DNA of 64,000 nucleotides from Cupriavidus malaysiensis (GTDB lineage: Bacteria; Pseudomonadota; Gammaproteobacteria; Burkholderiales; Burkholderiaceae), in the NCBI RefSeq assembly GCF_001854325.1, contig NZ_CP017755.1, forward strand, positions 2,790,001 to 2,854,000, in the 5' to 3' direction. A program made the translations under genes and the position numbers. The notes beneath the pieces were generated by a model. That model worked only from the letters and a program-made list of their open reading frames with translations, was not told the origin of the DNA and ran no database searches. Shown piece by piece: positions 24,110 to 31,645 of this stretch (position 1 is the stretch's first letter; each line of letters begins with the position of its first letter).

Positions 24110-24925
24110 TCAGTCCTCCTCTGCCCGTGCCGGTGCCGGTGCCGGCGCGGCGGCGGCCTGGCGCGCCAACATCTCGCGCCAGCCGATGGTGCCCGAGACG
24201 ATGTGCCGGGCGCCCTCCCGGCCGCAGTTTGCCACCAGGTCGAGAGCGCTAACGTAGGGCGTGAAGGCGCCGTGTCCCTGCGCATAGGGCCGCAACTGGT
24301 AATCCATGTATTCGACGGCGATGCCGGCTTCGTCGAAGCGGGCGTGCTCCAGATAGCGGCTGGCGCCGTGCCCGGTGACATAGCGCGCCGCGCCGACATG
24401 CCGGCAGATGTCCAGCAGCCGGACCGTCTTCGCCCCTGGCACGCCAAGCCGCGAGCTGTCGCGGAAGGCGGTACCAGCGGCCAGACCGAAGTAGTCAGCC
24501 AGCGCTACCATCGAGGCGCGAGCCAGTTCGCACAGCGAAGTGGTGGGCAGGCCCAGCACCCCGTCGAGCAAAGCGAGTGCGTCCTGCAGGTGCGGCGCGC
24601 CGCGGCAACTTTGCGCCAGCTGGGCCCGGTGCTGCTCGCGCCAGCCCTCGCTGTCGTCGACCTCGACCTCGTCGATGCGGTCGTCGAAGCCTGGCGCACG
24701 CAAGGGCACGCTCATCCAGCGCACGCCCTGCGCAGTCTTCAGCTGGACCCGTTTGGTGAAACTGCGGCGCGCGAACTGCACGTCGTCGTAGAAGACGAAG
24801 GTATCCGCCAGGCGGATCTGCTCCAGCATGCCCACCCACGGGAAGTACATCGGCTGCGACACCACCACACAATGCGCGCGGGCGGCGGCAGGCGCGGCTA
24901 CCACCGCGGAAGTGCGATCAGTCAT
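24110..24925 (-). CDS. WbqC-like family protein
   Basis: The start at 24925 overlaps the preceding stop by eight bases. The 271-residue protein has the WbqC family signature VVVSQPMYFPWVGMLEQIRLADTF near the N-terminus (in parts: SQPMYFPW, GMLEQI) and DDVQFARRSFTKRVQLK, then SVPL and a central Arg/His-rich core. WbqC proteins occur in O-antigen and sugar-modification clusters. They are thought to be acyl- or amino-acyl-transfer or glycine/serine-linking enzymes, but the biochemistry of this member is unknown. An extension to 24985 is not supported. Confidence 0.9.
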   Translation of the reverse strand: MTDRTSAVVAAPAAARAHCVVVSQPMYFPWVGMLEQIRLADTFVFYDDVQFARRSFTKRVQLKTAQGVRWMSVPLRAPGFDDRIDEVEVDDSEGWREQHRAQLAQSCRGAPHLQDALALLDGVLGLPTTSLCELARASMVALADYFGLAAGTAFRDSSRLGVPGAKTVRLLDICRHVGAARYVTGHGASRYLEHARFDEAGIAVEYMDYQLRPYAQGHGAFTPYVSALDLVANCGREGARHIVSGTIGWREMLARQAAAAPAPAPARAEED

Positions 24926-26150
24926 GGCCGACACGGCGGATCTCCGGCACGGCGACGACGAACTCGCCCCCCCAATCGTTGACATGGGCCTGTTGCGCCG
25001 CCACCTCGCCGGCGATGTTCCAAGGCAGGATCAACACCACGTCCGGCCGGTCCTCGCGCAACCGCTGCGGCGGCAGCACGGGAATGTGGCTGCCCGGCAG
25101 GAACTTGCCCTGCTTGGAAGGCGCGGCATCGCAGACGTAGGGCAGCAGGTCGGGCCGGATGCCGGCGTAGTTCAGCAAGGTATTGCCCTTGGCGGCCGCG
25201 CCGTAGCCGGCCACGCGCCGCCCGAGGCGCTTCTGTTCGAGCAGGAAGCGGCACAGGCCGTCCTTGACGCCGTCCGCGCGCGCCTGGAAGCCGGCATAGG
25301 TCGACAGCCGGCACAGGCCGAAGCGCTCCTCCTCCGCCAGCACCTGCGCCACGGCGGGCGCGTCCGCTCGCGGGTCGGCCTGGTGGCAGCCGAACACCCG
25401 CAGGCTGCCGCCGTGCGTCGGCAACTTCTGCACGTCGCACACGCGCAAGCCTGCGGCGGCGAAGATCCGCCGCACGGCGGACAGCGACAGATAGGAAAAA
25501 TGCTCGTGGTAGACCGTGTCGAACTGGATCTGCTCGATCAGCCGCTGCAGGTGCGGAAACTCCAGCGTGATGGTGCCACCCGGCTTGAGCGCCGCGCGCA
25601 GCCCCTGCGTGAAGTCATTGATGTCCGGCACATGCGCGTAGACATTGTTGCCGGCGATCAGGTCTGCCTGCCGGCCCGACGCGGCGAGCCGCTCGCCCAG
25701 TTCACGGCCGAAGAACTCGCGCAGCGTGGGCACCCCCGCACGCTCGGCGGCCTGCGCGGTGCCCAGCGTCGGCTCGATCCCCAGGCAGGGAATGCCGGCG
25801 CGGACGAAGTTGCGCAGCAGGTAGCCGTCGTTCGAGGCCACTTCGATGACGAAGCTGTCCGGGCCCAGCCCGAGCCGCCCGCTCATCTCGCGCGCGTAGC
25901 GCGCCGCGTGCTCCAGCCAGGTCTGGGAGGTCGAGGAAAAGTAGGCGTAGTCGTGCCGGAACAGCTCGTCGGCGCGGGCGTAGTCCTCGGTCTGCACCAG
26001 CCAGCAGTGCGCGCACACGCGCAGCTTGAGCGGGAAGTGGGTCTCGGGTGCATGCAGGTCGGGCTCGCTCAGGTAGGCATTGGATGGCGGCGCGAAGCCG
26101 AGATCCAGGAAGACGTGCTCGAGCGGCGCGGCGCAGTGTCGGCAGTTCAT
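24918..26150 (-). CDS. Sugar C-methyltransferase, TylC3/NovU type
   Basis: From the ATG at 26150 the protein is 410 residues. It has a zinc ribbon (CRHC at 3-6, CAHC near 50), the SAM-binding strand FVIEVASNDGYLLRNF, the VYHEHFSYLS catalytic-site segment with the histidine and tyrosine typical of ketosugar C3-methyltransferases, and a C-terminal domain with VAGYGAAAKGNTLLNY. Such enzymes add a branching methyl to a 4-keto-6-deoxy sugar nucleotide. It directly follows the RfbC-like epimerase with an ATGA overlap, which suggests a coordinated CDP-branched-sugar pathway. Confidence 0.93.
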   Translation of the reverse strand: MNCRHCAAPLEHVFLDLGFAPPSNAYLSEPDLHAPETHFPLKLRVCAHCWLVQTEDYARADELFRHDYAYFSSTSQTWLEHAARYAREMSGRLGLGPDSFVIEVASNDGYLLRNFVRAGIPCLGIEPTLGTAQAAERAGVPTLREFFGRELGERLAASGRQADLIAGNNVYAHVPDINDFTQGLRAALKPGGTITLEFPHLQRLIEQIQFDTVYHEHFSYLSLSAVRRIFAAAGLRVCDVQKLPTHGGSLRVFGCHQADPRADAPAVAQVLAEEERFGLCRLSTYAGFQARADGVKDGLCRFLLEQKRLGRRVAGYGAAAKGNTLLNYAGIRPDLLPYVCDAAPSKQGKFLPGSHIPVLPPQRLREDRPDVVLILPWNIAGEVAAQQAHVNDWGGEFVVAVPEIRRVGHD

Positions 26151-26710
26151 AGGGCGATTCCAGGAAAATCCGCCGTCAGCAGGGCATGTCCGCGGTCGCG
26201 CGCGGAGACATCGGCCACCGGCAGCGGCCAGCCGATGCCGGCGCGCGGATCGTCGTGACGGACCCCGCCTTCGGCGGCCGGCGCATAGGCTGCCGTGTGC
26301 AGGTACAACAGTTCGCTGTCCGGCTCCAGCACCTGGAAGCCGTGGGCGCATCCTTCGGGGATGACGAGCATGTGGCCGTTGTCGGCGCTGAGCTCGAAGG
26401 CCTGCCAATGCAGGAAGGTGGGCGAGCCTGCGCGCAGGTCGAGAGCCACGTCCCAGACGCGGCCGCGCAGGCAGCGCACCAGCTTCATTTCCGCATGCGG
26501 CGGACGTTGGAAGTGCATGCCGCGCACCGCGCCCACGCGGGCGGTGCGCGAATGGTTGGCCTGCACGATGCGGCGCGCGCCGAGCAGCGGCGCCAGCTCA
26601 TCGCTGCAGAACAGGCGCGCGAAGGCGCCGCGATGGTCGGCGAAGCGCTCGCCGCGCACCAGCGCGAGGCCGCCCAGGCGGGCCGGCTCGATGCTCAGGC
26701 GCTTGTCCAT
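26147..26710 (-). CDS. rfbC: dTDP-4-dehydrorhamnose 3,5-epimerase (RfbC/RmlC) family protein
   Basis: The 187-residue protein has the RmlC core: DHRGAFARLF (25-34), QANHSRTARVGAVRGMHFQ (50-68), the catalytic His66, LRGRVWDVALDLR, PEGCAHGFQVL and a later YLHTAAY. RmlC epimerises C3 and C5 of 4-keto-6-deoxyhexose nucleotides. No rmlA, rmlB or rmlD is nearby, while CDP-glucose enzymes are, so here it probably acts on the CDP-linked keto sugar. The start at 26710 overlaps the end of the dehydratase gene. Confidence 0.9.
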   Translation of the reverse strand: MDKRLSIEPARLGGLALVRGERFADHRGAFARLFCSDELAPLLGARRIVQANHSRTARVGAVRGMHFQRPPHAEMKLVRCLRGRVWDVALDLRAGSPTFLHWQAFELSADNGHMLVIPEGCAHGFQVLEPDSELLYLHTAAYAPAAEGGVRHDDPRAGIGWPLPVADVSARDRGHALLTADFPGIAL

Positions 26711-27771
26711 ACCGCTCCGGCGCCGGCGGCGCAGTCGATGTAGTCGGCCAGCTGGGCATGCGTCAGTCCGGCGCCGCCCTGCAGCGCCTGGCGGTACCAC
26801 TGGGCGGTGGCGCGCAGTGCATCGTCCAGTCGCCACACCGGCGCCCAGCCCAGCAGCTTGCGCGCCTCGGCGCTGTCCAGGCCGAGCAGCGCGGCCTCGT
26901 GCGGACCGGCGGTGTCGGCATCGACCCAACCGAGCTCGGGCCAGAATGCCCGCATGCGTTCCAGCACCGCGCCGACGCTGCGGTTGTCGTCGGCCGCCGG
27001 GCCGAAGTTCCAGGCCCGCGCGCAGGACGCGTCGCCCGCCAGCAAGCGCTGCCCGAGCAGCAGGTAGCCGGACAGGCAGTCCAGCACATGCTGCCAGGGG
27101 CGCGTGGCGCGCGGCGAGCGTACCTGCAGCGGCTGCCCGGCCGCCTGCGCGCGCACCAGGTCCGGCAGCAGGCGATCTTCCGACCAGTCCCCGCCGCCGA
27201 TCACGTTGCCCGCGCGGGCGGTCGCCAGCAGGATGCCGCGCGCCTCGAGGAAAGCCTGCCGGTAGCTCTGCGCCGCCAGTTCGGCGGCCGCCTTGGAGGC
27301 CGCGTAGGGGTCGATGCCGCCGAGCGTGTCGCTCTCGCGGTAGCCCCAGGCCCATTCGCGGTTGTGATAGACCTTGTCGGTGGTGACCACCACCACCGCG
27401 CGCACCTGCGGGTGCCGCCGGCACAGTTCGAGCAGGTTGGCGGTCCCCATCAGGTTGACGGACCAGGTGTCGAGCGGCTCGCGGTAGGACTGCCGCACCA
27501 GCGGCTGGGCGGCCAGGTGGAAGACGATCTCGGGACGGCTCGCGGCAAAGGCAGCGTCCAGGCCGGCGAGGTCGCGCAAATCGCCCTCGCGGTGCGCCAC
27601 GGGAAGATCGAGCTGCCGCCAGTGGTTGCGCTCGCCCGTGGGCGCCAGCGCATAGCCGGTCACGCTGGCGCCGAGGCGGGTCAGCCACAGCGCCAGCCAG
27701 CTGCCCTTGAAGCCGGTATGCCCGGTCAGCAGGACACGCCGTCCCGCGAAGATATCGCCGAACTGCTTCAC
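26695..27771 (-). CDS. rfbG: CDP-glucose 4,6-dehydratase
   Basis: The GTG start at 27771 overlaps the preceding stop (GTGA). The 358-residue protein has the extended short-chain dehydrogenase features: the NAD-binding GHTGFKGSWLA (about 17-27), the FKG that is typical of RfbG, VVTTDKVY, YAASKAAAE (the YxxxK active site), and GGDWSEDRLLPD. It converts CDP-glucose to CDP-4-keto-6-deoxyglucose, the branch point to 3,6-dideoxyhexoses and branched sugars. Coupled to rfbF upstream, as in Salmonella and Yersinia O-antigen clusters. Confidence 0.95.
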   Translation of the reverse strand: MKQFGDIFAGRRVLLTGHTGFKGSWLALWLTRLGASVTGYALAPTGERNHWRQLDLPVAHREGDLRDLAGLDAAFAASRPEIVFHLAAQPLVRQSYREPLDTWSVNLMGTANLLELCRRHPQVRAVVVVTTDKVYHNREWAWGYRESDTLGGIDPYAASKAAAELAAQSYRQAFLEARGILLATARAGNVIGGGDWSEDRLLPDLVRAQAAGQPLQVRSPRATRPWQHVLDCLSGYLLLGQRLLAGDASCARAWNFGPAADDNRSVGAVLERMRAFWPELGWVDADTAGPHEAALLGLDSAEARKLLGWAPVWRLDDALRATAQWYRQALQGGAGLTHAQLADYIDCAAGAGAVWTSA

Positions 27772-28538
27772 TGCCAGACCTTCCACGCCGGCTGGCCGCC
27801 CGCCCACTGTTCCTCGAGCTGGTTCTTGTCGCGCAAGGTATCCATCGCCTGCCAGAAGCCGCCGTGGTGGTAGGCCGCCAGGTGGCCGCTCGCAGCGAGC
27901 CGCATCAGCGGCTCGCCTTCCCAGCTGCTCTGGTCGCCGTCGATCAGTTCGATCACGGACGGATCGAGCACGAAGTAGCCGCCATTGATCCAGGCGCCGT
28001 CGCCGGCCGGCTTCTCCTGGAAGCTGCGCACCGCGCCGCCGTCGATATTGAGGGCGCCGTAGCGCCCGGGCGGCTGGATCGCCGTCACCGTGGCGGGCTT
28101 GCCGTGGCTGTGATGGAAGGCGACCAGCTTGCCGATGTCGATATCGGCCACGCCGTCGCCGTAGGTGAAGCAGAACGGTTCGCGGCCGAGGTATTCGCGC
28201 ACGCGGCGCAGGCGGCCGCCGGTCAGGGTGGCCTCGCCGGTATCGACCAGCGTGACGCGCCAGGGCTCGGCGTGCCGCTGGTGTACCTGCAGCTCGTTGG
28301 CCCGCATGTCGAAGGTCACGTCCGACATGTGCAGGAAGTAATTGGCGAAGTACTCCTTGATGACGTAGCCCTTGTAACCGAGGCAGATCACGAAGTCATT
28401 GATCCCGTAGTGGGAGTAGATCTTCATGATGTGCCACAGGATGGGCTTGCCGCCGATCTCGATCATCGGCTTGGGCCGCAGGTGCGACTCTTCGGAGATG
28501 CGCGTGCCGAGGCCGCCGGCCAGGATCACCGCTTTCAT
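27768..28538 (-). CDS. rfbF: Glucose-1-phosphate cytidylyltransferase
   Basis: The 256-residue protein begins with the nucleotidyltransferase signature MKAVILAGGLGTRISEES, followed by RPKPMIEIGGKPILWHIM, both nearly identical to RfbF. Later segments include FCLTYGDGVAD-like text (FTYGDGVADIDI) and an SFQEKPAG motif. It makes CDP-glucose from CTP and glucose-1-phosphate, the first step of the island's sugar pathway. The start overlaps the stop of the glycosyltransferase gene upstream (ATGA), a sign of translational coupling. Confidence 0.96.
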   Translation of the reverse strand: MKAVILAGGLGTRISEESHLRPKPMIEIGGKPILWHIMKIYSHYGINDFVICLGYKGYVIKEYFANYFLHMSDVTFDMRANELQVHQRHAEPWRVTLVDTGEATLTGGRLRRVREYLGREPFCFTYGDGVADIDIGKLVAFHHSHGKPATVTAIQPPGRYGALNIDGGAVRSFQEKPAGDGAWINGGYFVLDPSVIELIDGDQSSWEGEPLMRLAASGHLAAYHHGGFWQAMDTLRDKNQLEEQWAGGQPAWKVWQ

Positions 28539-30790
28539 GCCGCCTCCCGCTGCGGCTCGGCCGCGACGCCGGCGATCTCCCGCCGCGACGGCACGCCCTG
28601 CCGGTCCAGGTAGGCCAGGTCGATGCCGAAGCTGTCGCGCAGGAAGGCATCCAGCACCTGCTTGTCGCGCCCGCACTCGTCGAGCCGCGCGCTCAGCAGG
28701 CGATACAGCGGCAGCGAGTACTTACGCTGCGCCGCGCTCTCGATCAGCAGGTCGAGCGCGCGCTCGCGCTCGCCGCGGGCATATGCCATCTCGCCGAGCG
28801 CATAGGCCACCAGCCAGTGCTTGTTCCATTTCGCCGAGATGTTCTCCAGCAGGTTGCTCAGCGCCTCGTGCTCGGCCCGGTCCAGGTGGCCCATCACCAG
28901 CTGGACCAGCTGCTCCAGCGGATACCAGGCGCCGCCGAGGAAGAGACCCTCGCCCGCGCGCGCCGGCACCTGCGGCACGTCGCGGTATTCGGCGACCAGC
29001 GCCGTGGCCTGCTGCTCGAACCAGCGGCAGAACGGTGCCGCATCGCCCAGCGCGCTCTGCTCGAAGCGCGAGCGCAGGGTCAGCCGCAGTGCATTGAGGC
29101 CCGGCACGTCGCCGGCCAGCTCGACCGCCGTGGCCACATAAGCGTCCTCGCTCTCGCAGGCGAGGCCGCCGAGGCCAACGGCGTGCACGCAGGCCGCGGA
29201 GATGCGCTCGTGGAAGGCGCGGCCGGCCAGCGTCACCACCGGAACGCCCATCCAGAGCGCATCGCAGGTGTTGGCGCCACCGGTCATCGGCGCCGTGTCC
29301 AGCACGATGTCGAAGCTGTTGTAGAGCACGTACTGGTTGACACGGGAGCGCGGCACGCAGACCACGCGCTGCGGATCGATACCGGCCTGCTCCATGCGCG
29401 CGAGCAGCAGTTGCTTGACTTCGTCCTTGTCGAGTCCGTTGCACTCGACCATCAGGCGGCTGCCCGGACACCGGGCCAGCACCGCGCTCCACAGGCCGAG
29501 CGTGCGCTCGCTGATCTTGGCCAGGTTGATGCAGCAGCCGAACGTAACGAAGCCGGCCTCCAGCGCAGGCGTCTGGCGCACCGCGTAGTGAGGCTCGTAG
29601 ACGCTCAGCGGCACATTCACCAGCGGGGCATACGTCGCGGCGATCACCGGCGCGCGCAGCAGCTTCTCGGTGTAGTTGGCCTCGTTGCCGGCCGGGTCGC
29701 TGATGCCATCGCTGATGCGGTAGTGGATGGCCGGCAGCCCGGTGGTGCCGGGGTAGCCGATCCAGGTCATCTGGATCGGTGCCAGGCCGTAGCTCATGTA
29801 GGTCACCGGCGTGACCCCGGTGTAGCCGCCCAGGTCGATCAGGATGTCCAGGCCGGCGGCATCGATCTCGTCGGCGATCTGCGTCTCGGACTTGCCCGCC
29901 AGGTCGACGAACCTGTCGGCATAGAGCGCGAACTTCTCCGAGACGTTGTCCCGGTGCGCATTCAGCGCGAACAGCTCCACTTCGAAGCGGTCACGGTCCA
30001 GGTTGGCCAGGAATGGCAGGATGAAGTACGCGCACGCGTGGCCGTACAGGTCGTTGGAGAGCATGCCCAGGCGGATGCGGCCCGACACGGGCGTCGCACC
30101 GCGGCGCTTGCGGCCGGTGCGCTTGCGGGACAGCAGCCTGGCATAGGCCTGCGCTTCGCGGCGCAGGTCCATTGCCGTCACGCTGGTTTCGAACAACATC
30201 GTGAACAGCAGGCTGCAGCGATGCAGCTCGGCCTCAGGCGCGATCTTGCTGATGCGCATCAGCACGCGCATCGATTCCGCCACGTCGCCGAGTTCCTTCA
30301 GGGAATTGGCATAGTTGAGCAGCCCTTCGATATTGTCGGGCTCGAGCTCCAGCGCCCGCGCCGCCGCGTTGCGCGCGGCCAGGAAGTCGGTGTGGGCATA
30401 CAGCACGGCGGAGTAGGACACCCAGGCCGGCACCATCTCCGGCGCACGTTCCAGGCAAGCCTCCATCACGACGCGCGCCTCGACCTGACGGCCGTCCTCG
30501 CTGAGGAAGCAGCCCTGCATCAGGAGCAGCTCCGGCGAGTCGGGAAAGCGTTCGAGGCCGCGTCCGACCATCTCGATGGCCTGCGGACGGCGCCCCAGCC
30601 CGACCAGCGCCGCTGCGGCCCAGCGGTAGGCCTCGGAACTGGCCGAGGCCTCATCCGCCAGCGCCTTCTCGGCGTGACGCAGGGCCTGCTCGAAGCGGCC
30701 GGCCAGGCAGCCGGCGCGAGCGCGCTCGGCCAGATCGGTGTGTTTGCGGCTGCCCCGGTGGGCGGCCTTGGCGACGACGGGATGAGTCAT
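28535..30790 (-). CDS. TPR plus OGT/SPINDLY-like glycosyltransferase, probable flagellin glycosyltransferase
   Basis: From the ATG at 30790 the protein is 751 residues. About 220 N-terminal residues form TPR-like repeats (for example ALELEPDNIEGLLNYANSL). An O-GlcNAc-transferase (GT41) C-domain follows, with GHACAYFILPFL, WIGYPGTTGLPAIHY, FGCCINLAKIS and the NDP-sugar-binding VLDTAPMTGGANTCDALWMG, then GVPVVTLAG. A further helical C-terminus (about 620-751) is extra. TPR-OGT proteins in flagellar clusters O-glycosylate flagellin in the cytoplasm. Position inside the flagellar cluster and beside CDP-sugar genes supports that role; the sugar is not proven. Confidence 0.88.
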   Translation of the reverse strand: MTHPVVAKAAHRGSRKHTDLAERARAGCLAGRFEQALRHAEKALADEASASSEAYRWAAAALVGLGRRPQAIEMVGRGLERFPDSPELLLMQGCFLSEDGRQVEARVVMEACLERAPEMVPAWVSYSAVLYAHTDFLAARNAAARALELEPDNIEGLLNYANSLKELGDVAESMRVLMRISKIAPEAELHRCSLLFTMLFETSVTAMDLRREAQAYARLLSRKRTGRKRRGATPVSGRIRLGMLSNDLYGHACAYFILPFLANLDRDRFEVELFALNAHRDNVSEKFALYADRFVDLAGKSETQIADEIDAAGLDILIDLGGYTGVTPVTYMSYGLAPIQMTWIGYPGTTGLPAIHYRISDGISDPAGNEANYTEKLLRAPVIAATYAPLVNVPLSVYEPHYAVRQTPALEAGFVTFGCCINLAKISERTLGLWSAVLARCPGSRLMVECNGLDKDEVKQLLLARMEQAGIDPQRVVCVPRSRVNQYVLYNSFDIVLDTAPMTGGANTCDALWMGVPVVTLAGRAFHERISAACVHAVGLGGLACESEDAYVATAVELAGDVPGLNALRLTLRSRFEQSALGDAAPFCRWFEQQATALVAEYRDVPQVPARAGEGLFLGGAWYPLEQLVQLVMGHLDRAEHEALSNLLENISAKWNKHWLVAYALGEMAYARGERERALDLLIESAAQRKYSLPLYRLLSARLDECGRDKQVLDAFLRDSFGIDLAYLDRQGVPSRREIAGVAAEPQREAA

Positions 30791-30950
30791 GGGTGCAAGC
30801 GGGCTGGCGGCCAGGAGCGGTACCGATCGCCAGCGCCGGTGAAATAGATGCGATGAAGGGAACGAGGGGCAGGAACGCGCAGCCAGCCGCGGGGGCGCCC
30901 TTGCGGCCGCCACGGACCCGGAGCAGGCAGCGCCGGGAACGTGGCCGTGC

Positions 30951-31274
30951 TCAGACCGTCATGTTCATGATGTCCTGATACGCCGTGACCAGCCGGTTGC
31001 GTACCTGCACGCCGGTCTGGAAGGAGATGTTGGCCTTCTGCATCTCGATCATCACGTCGTTGAGCGAGACACCGGGCTTGCCCATGTCGAAGGCCTCGGC
31101 CAGGCCGTAGGCATGCTCCTGCACCGCGTTGATGCGCTTGAGCGAGCGCTGCAGCTCGCCGGCGAAGCCGCCCGACTGCAGCGCGGTGGTGTCGGCGGGC
31201 GACCCGCCACCGGCCGCCTGGGCCAGCCCGCGCAGCTGCTGCAGCATGCCTTCGATAGGGGAAATGGTGCTCAT
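30951..31274 (-). CDS. fliE: Flagellar hook-basal body protein FliE
   Basis: The 107-residue protein has the FliE pattern. The helical C-terminal half contains VSLNDVMIEMQKANISFQTGVQVRNRLV, with the M-K-A and V-R-N-K/R-L segments, and ends YQDIMNM. FliE joins the MS ring to the rod and is the first rod-zone substrate of the flagellar exporter. It is divergent from fliF. The glycosylation island begins 160 bases downstream on the same strand with no clear terminator between, so it may be partly co-transcribed with fliE. Confidence 0.96.
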   Translation of the reverse strand: MSTISPIEGMLQQLRGLAQAAGGGSPADTTALQSGGFAGELQRSLKRINAVQEHAYGLAEAFDMGKPGVSLNDVMIEMQKANISFQTGVQVRNRLVTAYQDIMNMTV

Positions 31275-31534
31275 GGCGCTCTACCGCTCCAGAATTGCGT
31301 CTCAAACATCACATTAAGGCCTGGACACGCACGATCCAGGCCTTCGACGATGCCGAAGCGTACCCGCCCCCCCGCCGCACGCATGCGCTGAATTCGGGTG
31401 GAAAACCCATGCTATTCGCCCGATTGTCCGCCCCCTTCGTCGCCGATCATCGCTAGCGTGCCGTCCATGGCGCGGACTATCCGCCACGCCGTGCCGCCGG
31501 TACGCCAAATGACCAACTACCGCGGGGAGTACGC
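31275..31534. other. fliE-fliF divergent control region
   Basis: This region must hold the promoters for fliE (leftward) and the fliF operon (rightward). It contains a 10-bp-arm inverted repeat (31316-31344). Around 31411-31427 lies a half-site (TGCTATTCGCCCGATT) that loosely resembles one arm of an FlhDC box. I could not identify sigma boxes with confidence. Confidence 0.4.
31316..31344. repeat. Inverted repeat upstream of fliE
   Basis: The arms AAGGCCTGGA and TCCAGGCCTT are perfect complements with a nine-base spacer. It is 42 bases upstream of fliE, so it would form a hairpin in a fliE leader or serve as an operator. No T-run follows on either strand. Confidence 0.55.
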
Positions 31535-31645
31535 GTGTTTTTTCTGCAGCGTGATCTGAGCCACATCGATGCCGCCACCCTGGCCGGCGCCAGCGGCGGC
31601 AAGCCCGGCAGCCGGACCGGCGCCGGCCTGGAGACCGGCGCATGA
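31535..31645 (+). CDS. 36-residue ORF coupled to fliF
   Basis: A GTG start with GGGGAG five bases upstream opens a 36-codon frame whose stop overlaps the fliF start (ATGA). It begins VFFLQRDLSHID and turns into a Gly/Ala-rich tail. No family is recognised. It may be a leader peptide that couples ribosomes into fliF; a chance ORF cannot be excluded. Confidence 0.35.
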   Translation: MFFLQRDLSHIDAATLAGASGGKPGSRTGAGLETGA

